A stretch of 57,048 bases of DNA. Origin: Enterobacter quasihormaechei (GTDB taxonomy: Bacteria; Pseudomonadota; Gammaproteobacteria; Enterobacterales; Enterobacteriaceae). Location of the stretch: positions 1-57,048 of the forward strand of contig NZ_SJON01000023.1 in NCBI RefSeq assembly GCF_004331385.1, written 5' to 3'. Each line of letters begins with the position of its first letter. Positions within the stretch are counted from its first letter, which is position 1. A program made the translations under genes and the position numbers. Of this stretch, positions 1 through 7,348 are shown piece by piece. Under the pieces are notes generated by a model. It was not told the origin of the DNA. It saw only the letters and a list, made by a program, of their open reading frames with translations, and ran no database searches.

Positions 1-27
1 ACCGGAAGATGTGATTCAAACCTCACC

Positions 28-249
28 ATGTCCCAGTTCACGGATCTGTTTTGCTGGGTCCTGGCAGCATCGGAAGGGGAGCCACAACCGGCAATTTTTA
101 CGCCGCCAGAGAATGCCACTGAGCTGACGTTAATAAATGACGAATGCCCGGATTATATCTCTGTCTGGTTTGTAGATGGTCGCCCGGTGGCAGCTGCAAT
201 GCCGATGGATAATTTTCACCGCGTTATTTCTTCATCTCTAACTAAATAA
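28..249 (+). CDS. Small hypothetical protein of the leading region
   Basis: A 73-residue soluble acidic protein that I do not recognise. It has no signal peptide, membrane segment or cysteine motif. It ends 16 bases before the DUF932 gene and runs the same way, so the two probably share a transcript. The frame stays open upstream of the ATG to the edge of the window, so the true start could lie outside. Its place on the leading side of oriT suggests early expression in recipients, but that is inference. Confidence 0.55.
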   Translation: MSQFTDLFCWVLAASEGEPQPAIFTPPENATELTLINDECPDYISVWFVDGRPVAAAMPMDNFHRVISSSLTK

Positions 250-265
250 TCAGGAGTAAATAAAA

Positions 266-1087
266 ATGGTCAGTTTCGCAAGCCGTTATCGTATGCCTAC
301 CTCGATCCGTAAAGACCGTCCGCTGACTAATGATGAATTACAGCGCATCGTTCCCAGCGCGTTCTCATCGGATAAACACGATTCACGCTCTGAACGTTAT
401 ACGTATATCCCGACCATTAACATTCTTGATCGCTTACGTGATGAAGGTTTTCAGCCATATTATGCCACTCAGTCACGTACACGCGACCAGGATAAACGCG
501 ACTTTACAAAGCATATGCTTCGCCTGCGCCGTCATGACCAGATTAACGGAAAAGAAGTACCGGAAATTATTCTGCTGAATAGCCATGATGGTTCAAGCAG
601 CTATAAAATGATCCCCGGTATGTTCCGTCAGGTTTGCAGTAATGGTCTGGTTGCATGGAAGGATTTTGGTGAAATCCGCGTACCCCACAAAGGGGATATT
701 GTCGGGCAGGTTATTGAAGGCGCTTACACGGTGCTGAAAACATTAGACGCGGTTGATGAAAATATAGACCTCATGAAAAGCATTCAGCTCACTTTGCCTG
801 AGCAGCGCCTTTTTGGTGCGACCGCCCTGGAACTTAAATACGATGGAAAACCAGCGCCGATTACACCGGAGCAAATTATTAACCCTCGCCGTGTGCTCGA
901 CAGAGGCCAGGATTTATGGACCACGTTTAACGTGGTGCAGGAAAATGTGATCCGTGGGGGAATTCGTGGCAGAACGGAAAAAGGGAAGATGACCAGAACG
1001 CGGGAAGTCACCGGAATAGATGGTGACATCAAATTAAATCAGGTGCTTTGGAAAATGGCGGAGGAGTTTGCAAAACTGAAGGCATGA
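266..1087 (+). CDS. DUF932 domain protein (plasmid leading region)
   Basis: A 273-residue protein that resembles the DUF932/YfjQ-YubP group found in the leading regions of F-like plasmids and in genomic islands. The N-terminal stretch (SRYRMPTSIRKDRPLTNDEL) and the central VCSNGLVAW segment are typical of that family. The function of the family is not established. The start is supported by AGGAG about nine bases before the ATG. A rho-independent hairpin follows the stop directly. It is convergent with the transglycosylase gene next to oriT. Confidence 0.8.
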   Translation: MVSFASRYRMPTSIRKDRPLTNDELQRIVPSAFSSDKHDSRSERYTYIPTINILDRLRDEGFQPYYATQSRTRDQDKRDFTKHMLRLRRHDQINGKEVPEIILLNSHDGSSSYKMIPGMFRQVCSNGLVAWKDFGEIRVPHKGDIVGQVIEGAYTVLKTLDAVDENIDLMKSIQLTLPEQRLFGATALELKYDGKPAPITPEQIINPRRVLDRGQDLWTTFNVVQENVIRGGIRGRTEKGKMTRTREVTGIDGDIKLNQVLWKMAEEFAKLKA

Positions 1088-1092
1088 AAATT

Positions 1093-1117
1093 AAGCCGCT
1101 CAACAGAGCGGCTTTTT
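1093..1117 (+). terminator. Rho-independent terminator after the DUF932 gene
   Basis: Stem AGCCGCTC/GAGCGGCT with a 4-base loop, followed by a run of five T. It lies between two convergent genes and partly overlaps the 3' end of the transglycosylase gene. Confidence 0.8.
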
Positions 1118-1655
1118 ACTGCCCGCTATGTGACGATGTTGTTTCTGCAATTTTAATATCATGCTCCTTTCCCGCAGCTGGCGCGAGACGTTCAGAAAGT
1201 AACTTTTTTCTGGCCAGTAATACACGATATATATTTTTGATGTCCTGTGCATAGGCCTTGCGCTGTACAATGAGCTTTTTGCTCGGTCCCGTATTATACA
1301 TCCCCACGCTGTCCCAGTTTTTTCCGTATGACCGAAAGTTGTGCGCCAGTACCCATGCTCCAGTATAAACACAGATACATGGATCATTTAACAGGCGCTC
1401 ACGGGTAATATTGAAGTTTTTAAGTTTACCGTAATGGGAACTGTTCACCTGCATACCGCAGACATCTTCCGTTCCATTCCTGTTTGATCCATTTATCGCA
1501 TCCGCTACCAGATGGCTCTCTTTAATCGAAATTGACATAAGCAGCAGCGGATCAATTTGGTAATCTTTCCCGGCCTGATCAAAGCACATCTGCGGAGCTG
1601 CGCCAGCAGATAGTGAAAGAGTCAGTAAAGCAGCAGGCAGTAACGATATTTTCAT
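1116..1655 (-). CDS. VirB1-like lytic transglycosylase (orf169/P19 type)
   Basis: A 179-residue periplasmic muramidase of the VirB1/P19 type, which opens peptidoglycan for assembly of the conjugation channel. Residues 1-19 form a signal peptide. The SLT catalytic pattern is visible: ISIKESH around residues 42-48 gives the catalytic Glu, followed by CGMQVNS and the MYNTGPS region. In F and R1 the equivalent gene also lies beside oriT upstream of traM and is transcribed away from it, as here. The length is close to the usual 169 residues, with a polar tail of about 20 residues. Confidence 0.88.
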   Translation of the reverse strand: MKISLLPAALLTLSLSAGAAPQMCFDQAGKDYQIDPLLLMSISIKESHLVADAINGSNRNGTEDVCGMQVNSSHYGKLKNFNITRERLLNDPCICVYTGAWVLAHNFRSYGKNWDSVGMYNTGPSKKLIVQRKAYAQDIKNIYRVLLARKKLLSERLAPAAGKEHDIKIAETTSSHSGQ

Positions 1656-1849
1656 GGTTTGGCCTTTTAGCGAAATAAACGGGCTCTGGCGAGGCGCTTT
1701 AAAAAATACCCCGGCGGATCGTCGTAATCAAGTAAATTCACTACAAACGCGCGTGAGCGCTCTCCTGAAGGGATTTAACACCTGTCCGAAATAAACATGC
1801 CAGAGCGGTAGACGGTATTAACATGCCGCTCTTTACTAACCCTTTAAAA

Positions 1850-1879
1850 CATCACACCCCACGCAAGACTTCGTCTTGC
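1850..1879 (-). other. Predicted nic site and adjacent hairpin
   Basis: The minus strand reads GCGTGGGGTGT then GATG, which matches the F nic core GCGTGGGGTGT/GGTG. Nicking by TraI is therefore predicted on the minus strand between positions 1854 and 1853. Beside it, GCAAGAC (1863-1869) and GTCTTGC (1873-1879) form a hairpin with a 3-base loop. F has a hairpin at the same distance with different arms. The downstream GATTTTTTCTTTA also matches F closely. Confidence 0.8.
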
Positions 1880-1962
1880 AGATTTTTTCTTTAAATTCAG
1901 TGGCATGATGTGTGTTTTATTTCGTGATTTTTGAGTATGTGCGATTAAGGTGTGTGGACTGA

Positions 1963-2000
1963 CACACATTGCAGTGCTTAATCAGGCACTGCAATGTGTG
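1963..2000. repeat. Perfect 15-bp inverted repeat in oriT
   Basis: CACACATTGCAGTGC (1963-1977) is repeated exactly in inverse orientation at 1986-2000 with an 8-base spacer. The core GCAGTGC/GCACTGC recurs before traM. It is a likely site for TraM or another relaxosome protein. Confidence 0.85.
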
Positions 2001-2065
2001 CTAATACAGCACTCTGAAGTGTGGGGATTGTGTGTATTCAATTAATAGAGTAAGTTAAAAGCAGA

Positions 2066-2134
2066 TAGTGCCTGAACCACACACATCATAGTGCCTAATG
2101 CACACACACCGTAGTGCCTGATTAGCACACATAT
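2066..2134 (+). repeat. Three tandem 23-bp repeats (TraM-binding candidates)
   Basis: TAGTGCCT begins at 2066, 2089 and 2112, an exact 23-base period. Each copy is followed four bases later by a CACACACA-like tract (AGCACACA in the third). Two helical turns per repeat would place bound proteins on one DNA face, as for TraM on F oriT. Confidence 0.8.
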
Positions 2135-2208
2135 TTAGGGATGAGTCATATATAAAATCAGTTGGTTACCAGAACCCTGCACCACGGATAGCTGTTAAAG
2201 TTCGCCAT

Positions 2209-2232
2209 TGCAGTGCCGCATCAGGCACTGCA
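2209..2232. promoter_or_regulatory. Palindrome upstream of traM, probable autoregulatory site
   Basis: TGCAGTGCC (2209-2217) and GGCACTGCA (2224-2232) form a perfect 9-bp inverted repeat ending 21 bases before the traM start. It shares its core with the oriT repeats. TraM of F represses its own promoter, so a repressor site here would make sense. Confidence 0.6.
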
Positions 2233-2253
2233 TTAGAACATCGAGAAACTATT

Positions 2254-2640
2254 ATGCCAAGAAAGAACATTTACTTTAAAGACAAAATTGACCGCGAAAT
2301 ACATGATATTCTTGAAATAGAGCTACAGAAAGGGGCCACCTCTTCTGAGATGAACTACTCTTCGATAGTCAACGAATTAGTACGCCTTGGGCTAATGGTA
2401 TACAAATCGAAAGAAGAAGGAAGCTCATTTGACCTGGATGGTTTTAGGCGCGACCTTATAAAGAAAGTCTCCGGGTCACGAGAAGGTATTATGATTCTGA
2501 CTGCCCTTGTCTCTGACATCTTCGTTACTCTCAAAGGTCCCGACTCTGGCGTGAAACTGGAAGAGCTAATAAACACCAACATCAGTGCAATTAACGATGC
2601 GGAAGATAAAGCCGAAAAAGACCACTTCCTGGCAGGGTAA
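2254..2640 (+). CDS. traM: TraM, relaxosome protein
   Basis: A 128-residue protein, matching the usual 127 residues of F-family TraM. It is a cytoplasmic tetramer that binds repeats in oriT through an N-terminal ribbon-helix-helix (about residues 1-50). It contacts the C-terminal tail of the coupling protein TraD through its C-terminal domain. The opening MPRKNIYFKDKIDREIHDIL and the middle NYSSIVNELVRLGL are diagnostic. It lies directly beside oriT, and its own promoter region contains a palindrome of the oriT repeat type. Confidence 0.93.
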   Translation: MPRKNIYFKDKIDREIHDILEIELQKGATSSEMNYSSIVNELVRLGLMVYKSKEEGSSFDLDGFRRDLIKKVSGSREGIMILTALVSDIFVTLKGPDSGVKLEELINTNISAINDAEDKAEKDHFLAG

Positions 2641-2678
2641 AATAACTTCTTTGGCCGGAACACTCCGGCCAGAATCGA

Positions 2679-3320
2679 TCACTGAGACGGCTTTTCATCC
2701 CAGGGAAGGTCACTTTTCTCCACCTCCCTTATTTTTTCCTTCAGGAACACCTCGAACTCCATGCAAAGAACTTTAAGTGCCTGCGCATCCTCGTTCTGGT
2801 CAAGTAACCTTTCCGTGAAATAACCCAGCGTATTCATCAGGCGGGTGAGCATTTCGTCATTAAGACTACGGTTATGCACCTTCGCCATTGCCCTGATTTC
2901 ATCCGCAAGGTTCTCAGGAATACGCATGCTATATCCGGTTGTTTTGCCCGGAAGCAAAATTCTTTCACCCTCACGCCACATCCACAATTGCTCTTGCTTG
3001 AGCGGGATATTAACTTCCTTCACAGCATCAACGGATTCACCATCAAGTAATTTTCCAAGCCATTCCTCAAATCTCACCGCCAGCGCAATGAGCCTCTCAC
3101 CCTCCGCTGTTTTAATCACAGGCTTACCCGGCTGATAATTCAGCGACAACAAAAGCCTGGCAATAATTTCCTCATTCACACTCCTGTTGCCAGCTCTGGC
3201 ACATATTCTCAGCTCCATAAGCAGATTATCCGGAGCGCGCAATCGCCACTCCACAGCTTCACCCGGCTGGAACTTACGTGGACGGCCGCGGCCATCCCAC
3301 ATTTTCTCTTTAACTTTCAT
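2679..3320 (-). CDS. Arc-like tandem ribbon-helix-helix DNA-binding protein (TraY-like role possible)
   Basis: A 213-residue cytoplasmic protein with two Arc/TraY-type ribbon-helix-helix units, about residues 22-60 and 125-165. Both carry the pattern R-x-P-(D/E)-N-L followed by a helix, then NRS-(V/L)-N-(D/E)-E. The linker is long and charged. F TraY is also a tandem ribbon-helix-helix protein but has only 131 residues and is encoded with the operon. This gene runs opposite to it, between traM and traA, exactly where traJ and traY are expected. It may bind oriT and the divergent traA promoter, replacing TraY. That is inference from fold and position. Confidence 0.8.
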   Translation of the reverse strand: MKVKEKMWDGRGRPRKFQPGEAVEWRLRAPDNLLMELRICARAGNRSVNEEIIARLLLSLNYQPGKPVIKTAEGERLIALAVRFEEWLGKLLDGESVDAVKEVNIPLKQEQLWMWREGERILLPGKTTGYSMRIPENLADEIRAMAKVHNRSLNDEMLTRLMNTLGYFTERLLDQNEDAQALKVLCMEFEVFLKEKIREVEKSDLPWDEKPSQ

Positions 3321-3411
3321 AGCTATAGATCCCGGAGGCCATTTCCATACTTTCTGGTCAACAAAGCCTACTCACTTACATATTCGGATAAATCTGAATG
3401 ATTCCAAAAAG

Positions 3412-3427
3412 TGTGACATGCGTCACA
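3412..3427. promoter_or_regulatory. Perfect CRP consensus site upstream of traA
   Basis: TGTGA, six bases, TCACA matches the CRP consensus halves exactly. It lies 90 bases before the traA ATG and 92 bases before the start of the divergent Arc-like gene, so it could serve both. A run of 12 T follows at 3429-3440. In F, CRP acts on traJ, not directly on the operon promoter. Confidence 0.65.
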
Positions 3428-3516
3428 GTTTTTTTTTTTTAGGGTCATGGGACAATTGCGCCCGCGTAAACAAGCACTTACGCGAATCACTTTTGTTTAC
3501 TTCGGAGAAAACAAAC

Positions 3517-3870
3517 ATGTTAACCAAAGGCAGTGCCCTTAACGTCGGTAAGGGATGGGCGGTAGCGTCTTTATTCCGCAAAGCACGCGAAAATCGCCAG
3601 ACTAAATTTTACTTAAAGTCAGCAGGCGCTTTTTTAATTGCACTTATGGTCACTCACCCGGCATTCGCTGGCGGCACCGACCTTCTTTCCTCACAGAACA
3701 CCACGGTTAATTCCACCTTCGGTTCTGGCTCTTCATTGATTAAATGGTTTTACATTGCCGAAATCATCATGGGCCTGTTTATTTACATCAAGGCCCGCTC
3801 ACCGCTGGTATTCGTCGGTATCGTAATGGCAATCATCTTTACCCGTGTAGCCTTCGGCATCGCGAGTTAA
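3517..3870 (+). CDS. traA: TraA, F-type propilin
   Basis: A 117-residue prepilin. The first 51 residues are an unusually long leader ending in HPAFA, the same leader length as F TraA. Cleavage by LepB would release a pilin of 66 residues (70 in F). The mature part has the family motif NTTVNSTFGSGSS and two hydrophobic segments separated by a short basic loop (IKAR). The ATG at 3517 is preceded by GGAG; the open frame upstream is not part of the gene. TraX, encoded at 40.8-41.6 kb, would acetylate its N terminus. It is first in the operon. Confidence 0.92.
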   Translation: MLTKGSALNVGKGWAVASLFRKARENRQTKFYLKSAGAFLIALMVTHPAFAGGTDLLSSQNTTVNSTFGSGSSLIKWFYIAEIIMGLFIYIKARSPLVFVGIVMAIIFTRVAFGIAS

Positions 3871-3873
3871 ACG

Positions 3874-4176
3874 ATGAGCGGGGAGGAGGATAAATACAAC
3901 TTCCCGGAAACAATGAACCAGCAGGACCGCTATTTAGGTTTGCCAATTGATGAGTTAATTGTTACCGCACCCCTTATTGTTCTGGGGGTGCTTAACAACC
4001 TGTCAGTTGAACTTGGTGTAATCGCGGGAATCCTCTGGTTTATCGTCAGATATCTGAAAAAAGGGCAGGGGTCATACTGGTTACTTAATTTCTGTTACTG
4101 GCACCTGCCATCACTTTTATTCAAAGTAACCTTTCGCCAGATACCTGATTCAAGTTTCCGGCACTGGAGGGCATAG
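3874..4176 (+). CDS. traL: TraL, pilus assembly inner-membrane protein
   Basis: A 100-residue VirB3-like protein needed at an early step of F pilus assembly. The motifs RFPET-like (NFPETMNQQDRYLGLPIDEL) near the start and KKGQGSYWL in the middle, and a C-terminal PDSSFRHW, match F TraL. There are hydrophobic segments at about residues 28-60. It begins three bases after traA, which implies coupled expression. Confidence 0.92.
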   Translation: MSGEEDKYNFPETMNQQDRYLGLPIDELIVTAPLIVLGVLNNLSVELGVIAGILWFIVRYLKKGQGSYWLLNFCYWHLPSLLFKVTFRQIPDSSFRHWRA

Positions 4177-4182
4177 TTTTTC

Positions 4183-4764
4183 ATGAAACTGAATATTAAA
4201 GGAGAGCGCGATAAACAACTCCGCTATGCGTTTATTGGTCTTTCAGCTTTAACTTTACTTATGGGGGCCGGTAACGTACTGACAGGTTCGCTTGCATGGT
4301 ATTTTGCCACCACCCAGAAAACCATTACCACACCATTAACATTTAATCGCCCCTTCACATCAGATTCAAAAGGTGTCGATGCCCCAGGCCTGACACAATT
4401 CGCCGCCTCCTTTATTTACTGGCGACTGAACGTCACCCCGGAAAACATCGACAACAACCAGAAAATGATTCTTGGATTCGTCCCTTCCGACGAACGGGAC
4501 GAACTCAAGAAAGCTCTGGACATTGAAGCTGAACGCATCAGGAAAGCGGGCATTTCCACCCAGTTCGACACGAAAGAAATTCGCGTCATGGATGATGGCT
4601 CCGTGCAGTACAGCGGAGTTCTGAAGTCCTCCACCACTAACGGCGTAATCATCACGCCAATGAAAGACCAGGAAAAAACCTACCGCCTGAAACTGAGCTA
4701 TGAGAACGGTGTGATTAACCTCCACAGCTTCGAAGAACTCCAGCCGGTATCCACCACCAACTGA
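4183..4764 (+). CDS. traE: TraE, pilus assembly protein (VirB5-position, F type)
   Basis: A 193-residue protein (188 in F) with a single N-terminal membrane segment at about residues 17-40 and a periplasmic body. The TraE family is required for pilus assembly in the F type IV secretion system and resembles VirB8 in fold. It sits in the conserved order traA-L-E-K and begins six bases after traL. Confidence 0.92.
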   Translation: MKLNIKGERDKQLRYAFIGLSALTLLMGAGNVLTGSLAWYFATTQKTITTPLTFNRPFTSDSKGVDAPGLTQFAASFIYWRLNVTPENIDNNQKMILGFVPSDERDELKKALDIEAERIRKAGISTQFDTKEIRVMDDGSVQYSGVLKSSTTNGVIITPMKDQEKTYRLKLSYENGVINLHSFEELQPVSTTN

Positions 4765-4775
4765 CAGGACTGCCC

Positions 4776-5516
4776 ATGAAATTTCGTATTTCACCGGCAG
4801 CTGCTGCTGTGTTTCTGGCAGCGGGATTATTTACCAGCGGCCTCCGGGCCGCTTCCGCACCCGCAGCCATTCCGTTTGAGAACGACGCCGCCTTTAACGT
4901 CACTCTCAGCAACACCAATCCGAGCAAGGTTGTTGTCGACGGAGAACTCATTACCAGCATCAGCGGACCAACCGGTGCCTATGACCAGAGCCAGACCGAC
5001 GACGGAGCACTTATTCTGTCTCCACTTGTCAGCCAGAACTTCACGCTGTTTATTCAGACCGACCGCGGCTCATCCCTGAGCCTTAACATCAGGCCGCAGC
5101 CGGGTAACGGCAAAACACTGCGCTTCACCCCAATGTCACCACCACTTCGCAAGAACGACGATGCGAAGGCATGGGAAGAAGGGCAGACCTACGAAAAAAC
5201 ACTGGTCGCACTGTCCCGCGCCGTAGTCAACGGTCAGGTGCCGGACGACTACCAGGAGTATCCGGTCAGCCGCATGCCTGCATACACACCCGCCAGTGAT
5301 GTACGCCTGACACCGGAACGCCAGTTTGTTGGTAACCACCTGCGCGTTGTGCGCTTCCGGATGAGCAACCCGGGCAGCATCACCCGCAGCCTGCGCGAGC
5401 GCGATTTCTGGCGCAAGGGCGTTCGGGCCGTAATGCTGTCGCAGAATCAGCTCTACGCTGGCGGCGAAGGCTACGCCTGGATTGTGTTTTCAGATGACGG
5501 AGACACCCGCCCATGA
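4776..5516 (+). CDS. traK: TraK, outer-membrane core complex secretin-like protein
   Basis: A 246-residue periplasmic protein with a signal peptide (about residues 1-25, ending LRAAS). It is the VirB9 counterpart in the F transfer core complex and joins the lipoprotein TraV to the inner-membrane protein TraB. The ending GGEGYAWIVFSDDG is typical. The last four bases overlap the start of traB (ATGA). Confidence 0.92.
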   Translation: MKFRISPAAAAVFLAAGLFTSGLRAASAPAAIPFENDAAFNVTLSNTNPSKVVVDGELITSISGPTGAYDQSQTDDGALILSPLVSQNFTLFIQTDRGSSLSLNIRPQPGNGKTLRFTPMSPPLRKNDDAKAWEEGQTYEKTLVALSRAVVNGQVPDDYQEYPVSRMPAYTPASDVRLTPERQFVGNHLRVVRFRMSNPGSITRSLRERDFWRKGVRAVMLSQNQLYAGGEGYAWIVFSDDGDTRP

Positions 5517-6916
5517 GTCTGAATAAAAACCTGAAAACCCGGCGCAAACAGCTGGCCATTCTTGCCGCCGTTATCGTGGGAGGCGCCGCCGCCACGAGCG
5601 GCGTTATCTGGTACGGGCAACATCAGCAGGAACAGAAACACCCCGCGCCGGTCGCCACCCCAAACATGACTGGCGTGGTCACGGCAGCGTTTAACCAGCA
5701 GGTTAATGATGCCGCACTGGCACAGCAGCAGGCCAAGACCTCCGCACTTGAGGACAAGCTCGCCACGCTCACCCAGCAGTTTGCACAGAACAAGCTCACC
5801 ACCGAGCAACAACTGGCCAAAAAGGATGAAGAAATTCAGCGCCTGAATGACCAGCTAACGAAAGCCCCCGGCAGCAACACGACCACTGGCCAGCAGACAC
5901 CACCTGCCGGTCAGAACGGAACACCACTCCCCGGTCCTGTTGCTGCCGGTCAGGCCCGGCCACCCGAATACACCGTGACCCCATCAGGCACACCGGCCGC
6001 CACTGGTGTGAATATGGGGCAGGGCGCAGCGTTCTACCCGGGCGGCTCTGGCCAGAGAATGACAGGTGGGTTGAGCACCACAAAGTTCAGCTATGAAAGC
6101 CTGAAGAAAAAGCCAACAAAACTTCCCTGGATTCCGTCAGGCTCCTTCTCTGACGCCATCATGATTGAAGGGGCCGACGCCAACGCCAGTGTTACCGGCC
6201 AGCAGAACACCCAGCCCGTCACCATCCGACTGCTGGGCAATATCCAGATGCCGAACAACAAAGAATACAGCGCAGACGGCTGCTTTGTGGTGGGGGAAAT
6301 CTGGGGTGACATCTCCAGCGAGCGCGGGATTGTCCGGACGAAATCACTCAGCTGCGTACTGAAAAACGGCAAGCACGTCGATATGGAGTTCGATGGCCAT
6401 GTCAGCTATCAGGGGAAAGGCGGCGTTCGTGGCAAGCCAGTCATGCGGAACGGCATGATTGTCGGCTACGCCGGTGCAGCTGGCCTCCTGTCAGGTTTTG
6501 GTGAAGGCATCAAATCTGCGGCAACACCATCTGTCGGCCTCGGTGCCACAGCGGATGTCGGTGCCGGCGACGTGTTTAAGCAGGGTATAGGCGGCGGAGC
6601 CAGTAAGGCGGCCGACACGCTGAGCCAGTACTGGATTAAGCGCGCCGAGCAGTATCACCCCGTGATTGATATCGGTGCTGGCAACCTGGTAACTGTCGTG
6701 TTCCAGAAGGGCTTCCGCCTTGAAACCCTGGAAGACGCTGAGGACGCTAAAGCGAAAGAGGAACTGCAGAAAGCCGGCAACGCCGCGCAGAACGCCGTGA
6801 CTCCTCAACCGGCGAGCCAGACCACTGCATCCAGCACCACCTCAGTCGGCAACATCAACCCTGATGATGTTCTCCGCCAGGCCAGCCAGCTGCGTCTGGG
6901 TGACACCATCAACTAA
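5513..6916 (+). CDS. traB: TraB, VirB10-like core complex protein
   Basis: A 467-residue protein (475 in F) that spans the envelope. It has a cytoplasmic start, one membrane helix at about residues 15-36, a Gln-rich coiled coil at about 60-118 and a Pro/Gly-rich linker at about 120-190. A C-terminal VirB10 beta-barrel domain follows, beginning near PWIPSGSFSDAIMIEGADA. It overlaps traK by four bases and is followed by plasmid-specific genes where F has traP, trbD and trbG. Confidence 0.93.
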   Translation: MSLNKNLKTRRKQLAILAAVIVGGAAATSGVIWYGQHQQEQKHPAPVATPNMTGVVTAAFNQQVNDAALAQQQAKTSALEDKLATLTQQFAQNKLTTEQQLAKKDEEIQRLNDQLTKAPGSNTTTGQQTPPAGQNGTPLPGPVAAGQARPPEYTVTPSGTPAATGVNMGQGAAFYPGGSGQRMTGGLSTTKFSYESLKKKPTKLPWIPSGSFSDAIMIEGADANASVTGQQNTQPVTIRLLGNIQMPNNKEYSADGCFVVGEIWGDISSERGIVRTKSLSCVLKNGKHVDMEFDGHVSYQGKGGVRGKPVMRNGMIVGYAGAAGLLSGFGEGIKSAATPSVGLGATADVGAGDVFKQGIGGGASKAADTLSQYWIKRAEQYHPVIDIGAGNLVTVVFQKGFRLETLEDAEDAKAKEELQKAGNAAQNAVTPQPASQTTASSTTSVGNINPDDVLRQASQLRLGDTIN

Positions 6917-6925
6917 GGAGGGCAA

Positions 6926-7348
6926 ATGAATGATATAGGTTCCATGAGGCGCGAAAGCGAACTAAAGCGTATCGAAGAGGACCTTAACCGCTGGATGGCT
7001 GGAAAAAAAACAAAGCCTCACTGGATATTCTGGGTCGGGACATTAACCGCTACAGGGATGTTGATTTTCAGCTTCTGGTCAGGCAATCAAAGGCTTACTG
7101 TGGTTTCTTTTGCAATAGGAATGGCATTGATTCTGGCCGGGTTGCTACAGACTGGTGAAACATGGGAAGAGAAAATACAGAAGAAAATTCGGTCATATGA
7201 GCCGCTTGATATTGATGCCATGCGCACCCTGGCCCTCTCTGTTTTTCATAAGGATGAGCTGACGCAGAAAGAACTCAGAAAGTGGCTGGACGCGGAGTTC
7301 AGCGCCATTTCTGATGCCGCTCTTCGTGGGGGAAGCCGGAATGCGTGA
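6926..7348 (+). CDS. Unknown two-helix membrane protein, paralogue of next gene
   Basis: A 140-residue protein of unknown function. It has a charged N-terminal region (RRESELKRIEEDLNRWMAG), two membrane segments at about residues 32-50 and 57-75, and a cytoplasmic C-terminal domain containing RSYEPLDIDAMRTL. The next gene has the same plan: basic N terminus with a W-x-x-G-(K/R) motif, two adjacent helices, then SEYEPLNLPAWEHL. The two therefore look like a tandem duplication. They occupy the traP/trbD/trbG slot of F. Start supported by GGAGGG before the ATG. Confidence 0.7.
   Translation: MNDIGSMRRESELKRIEEDLNRWMAGKKTKPHWIFWVGTLTATGMLIFSFWSGNQRLTVVSFAIGMALILAGLLQTGETWEEKIQKKIRSYEPLDIDAMRTLALSVFHKDELTQKELRKWLDAEFSAISDAALRGGSRNA

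Larger units (their letters stand above)
1656..2253. other. oriT region (origin of transfer) between orf169 and traM
   Basis: About 600 bases without a gene. The region holds an F-like nic core, a small hairpin beside it, an AT-rich stretch where IHF would bind (about 1880-1900), a perfect 15-bp inverted repeat, three 23-bp direct repeats and a palindrome before traM. In F-like plasmids this region carries the TraI nick site plus TraY, IHF and TraM sites. The repeat sequences here differ from those of F, as expected for plasmid-specific TraM sites. Confidence 0.85.

Noticed and set aside
2041..2134. CRISPR-like short repeats
   Set aside because: Three 23-bp repeats without spacers, next to traM. 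They are oriT iterons, and no cas genes are present.
3187..3516. Longer traA starting upstream
   Set aside because: The frame is open, but this part reads antisense through the promoter and the Arc-like gene. The ATG at 3517 has the ribosome site and gives the exact 51-residue leader of F.
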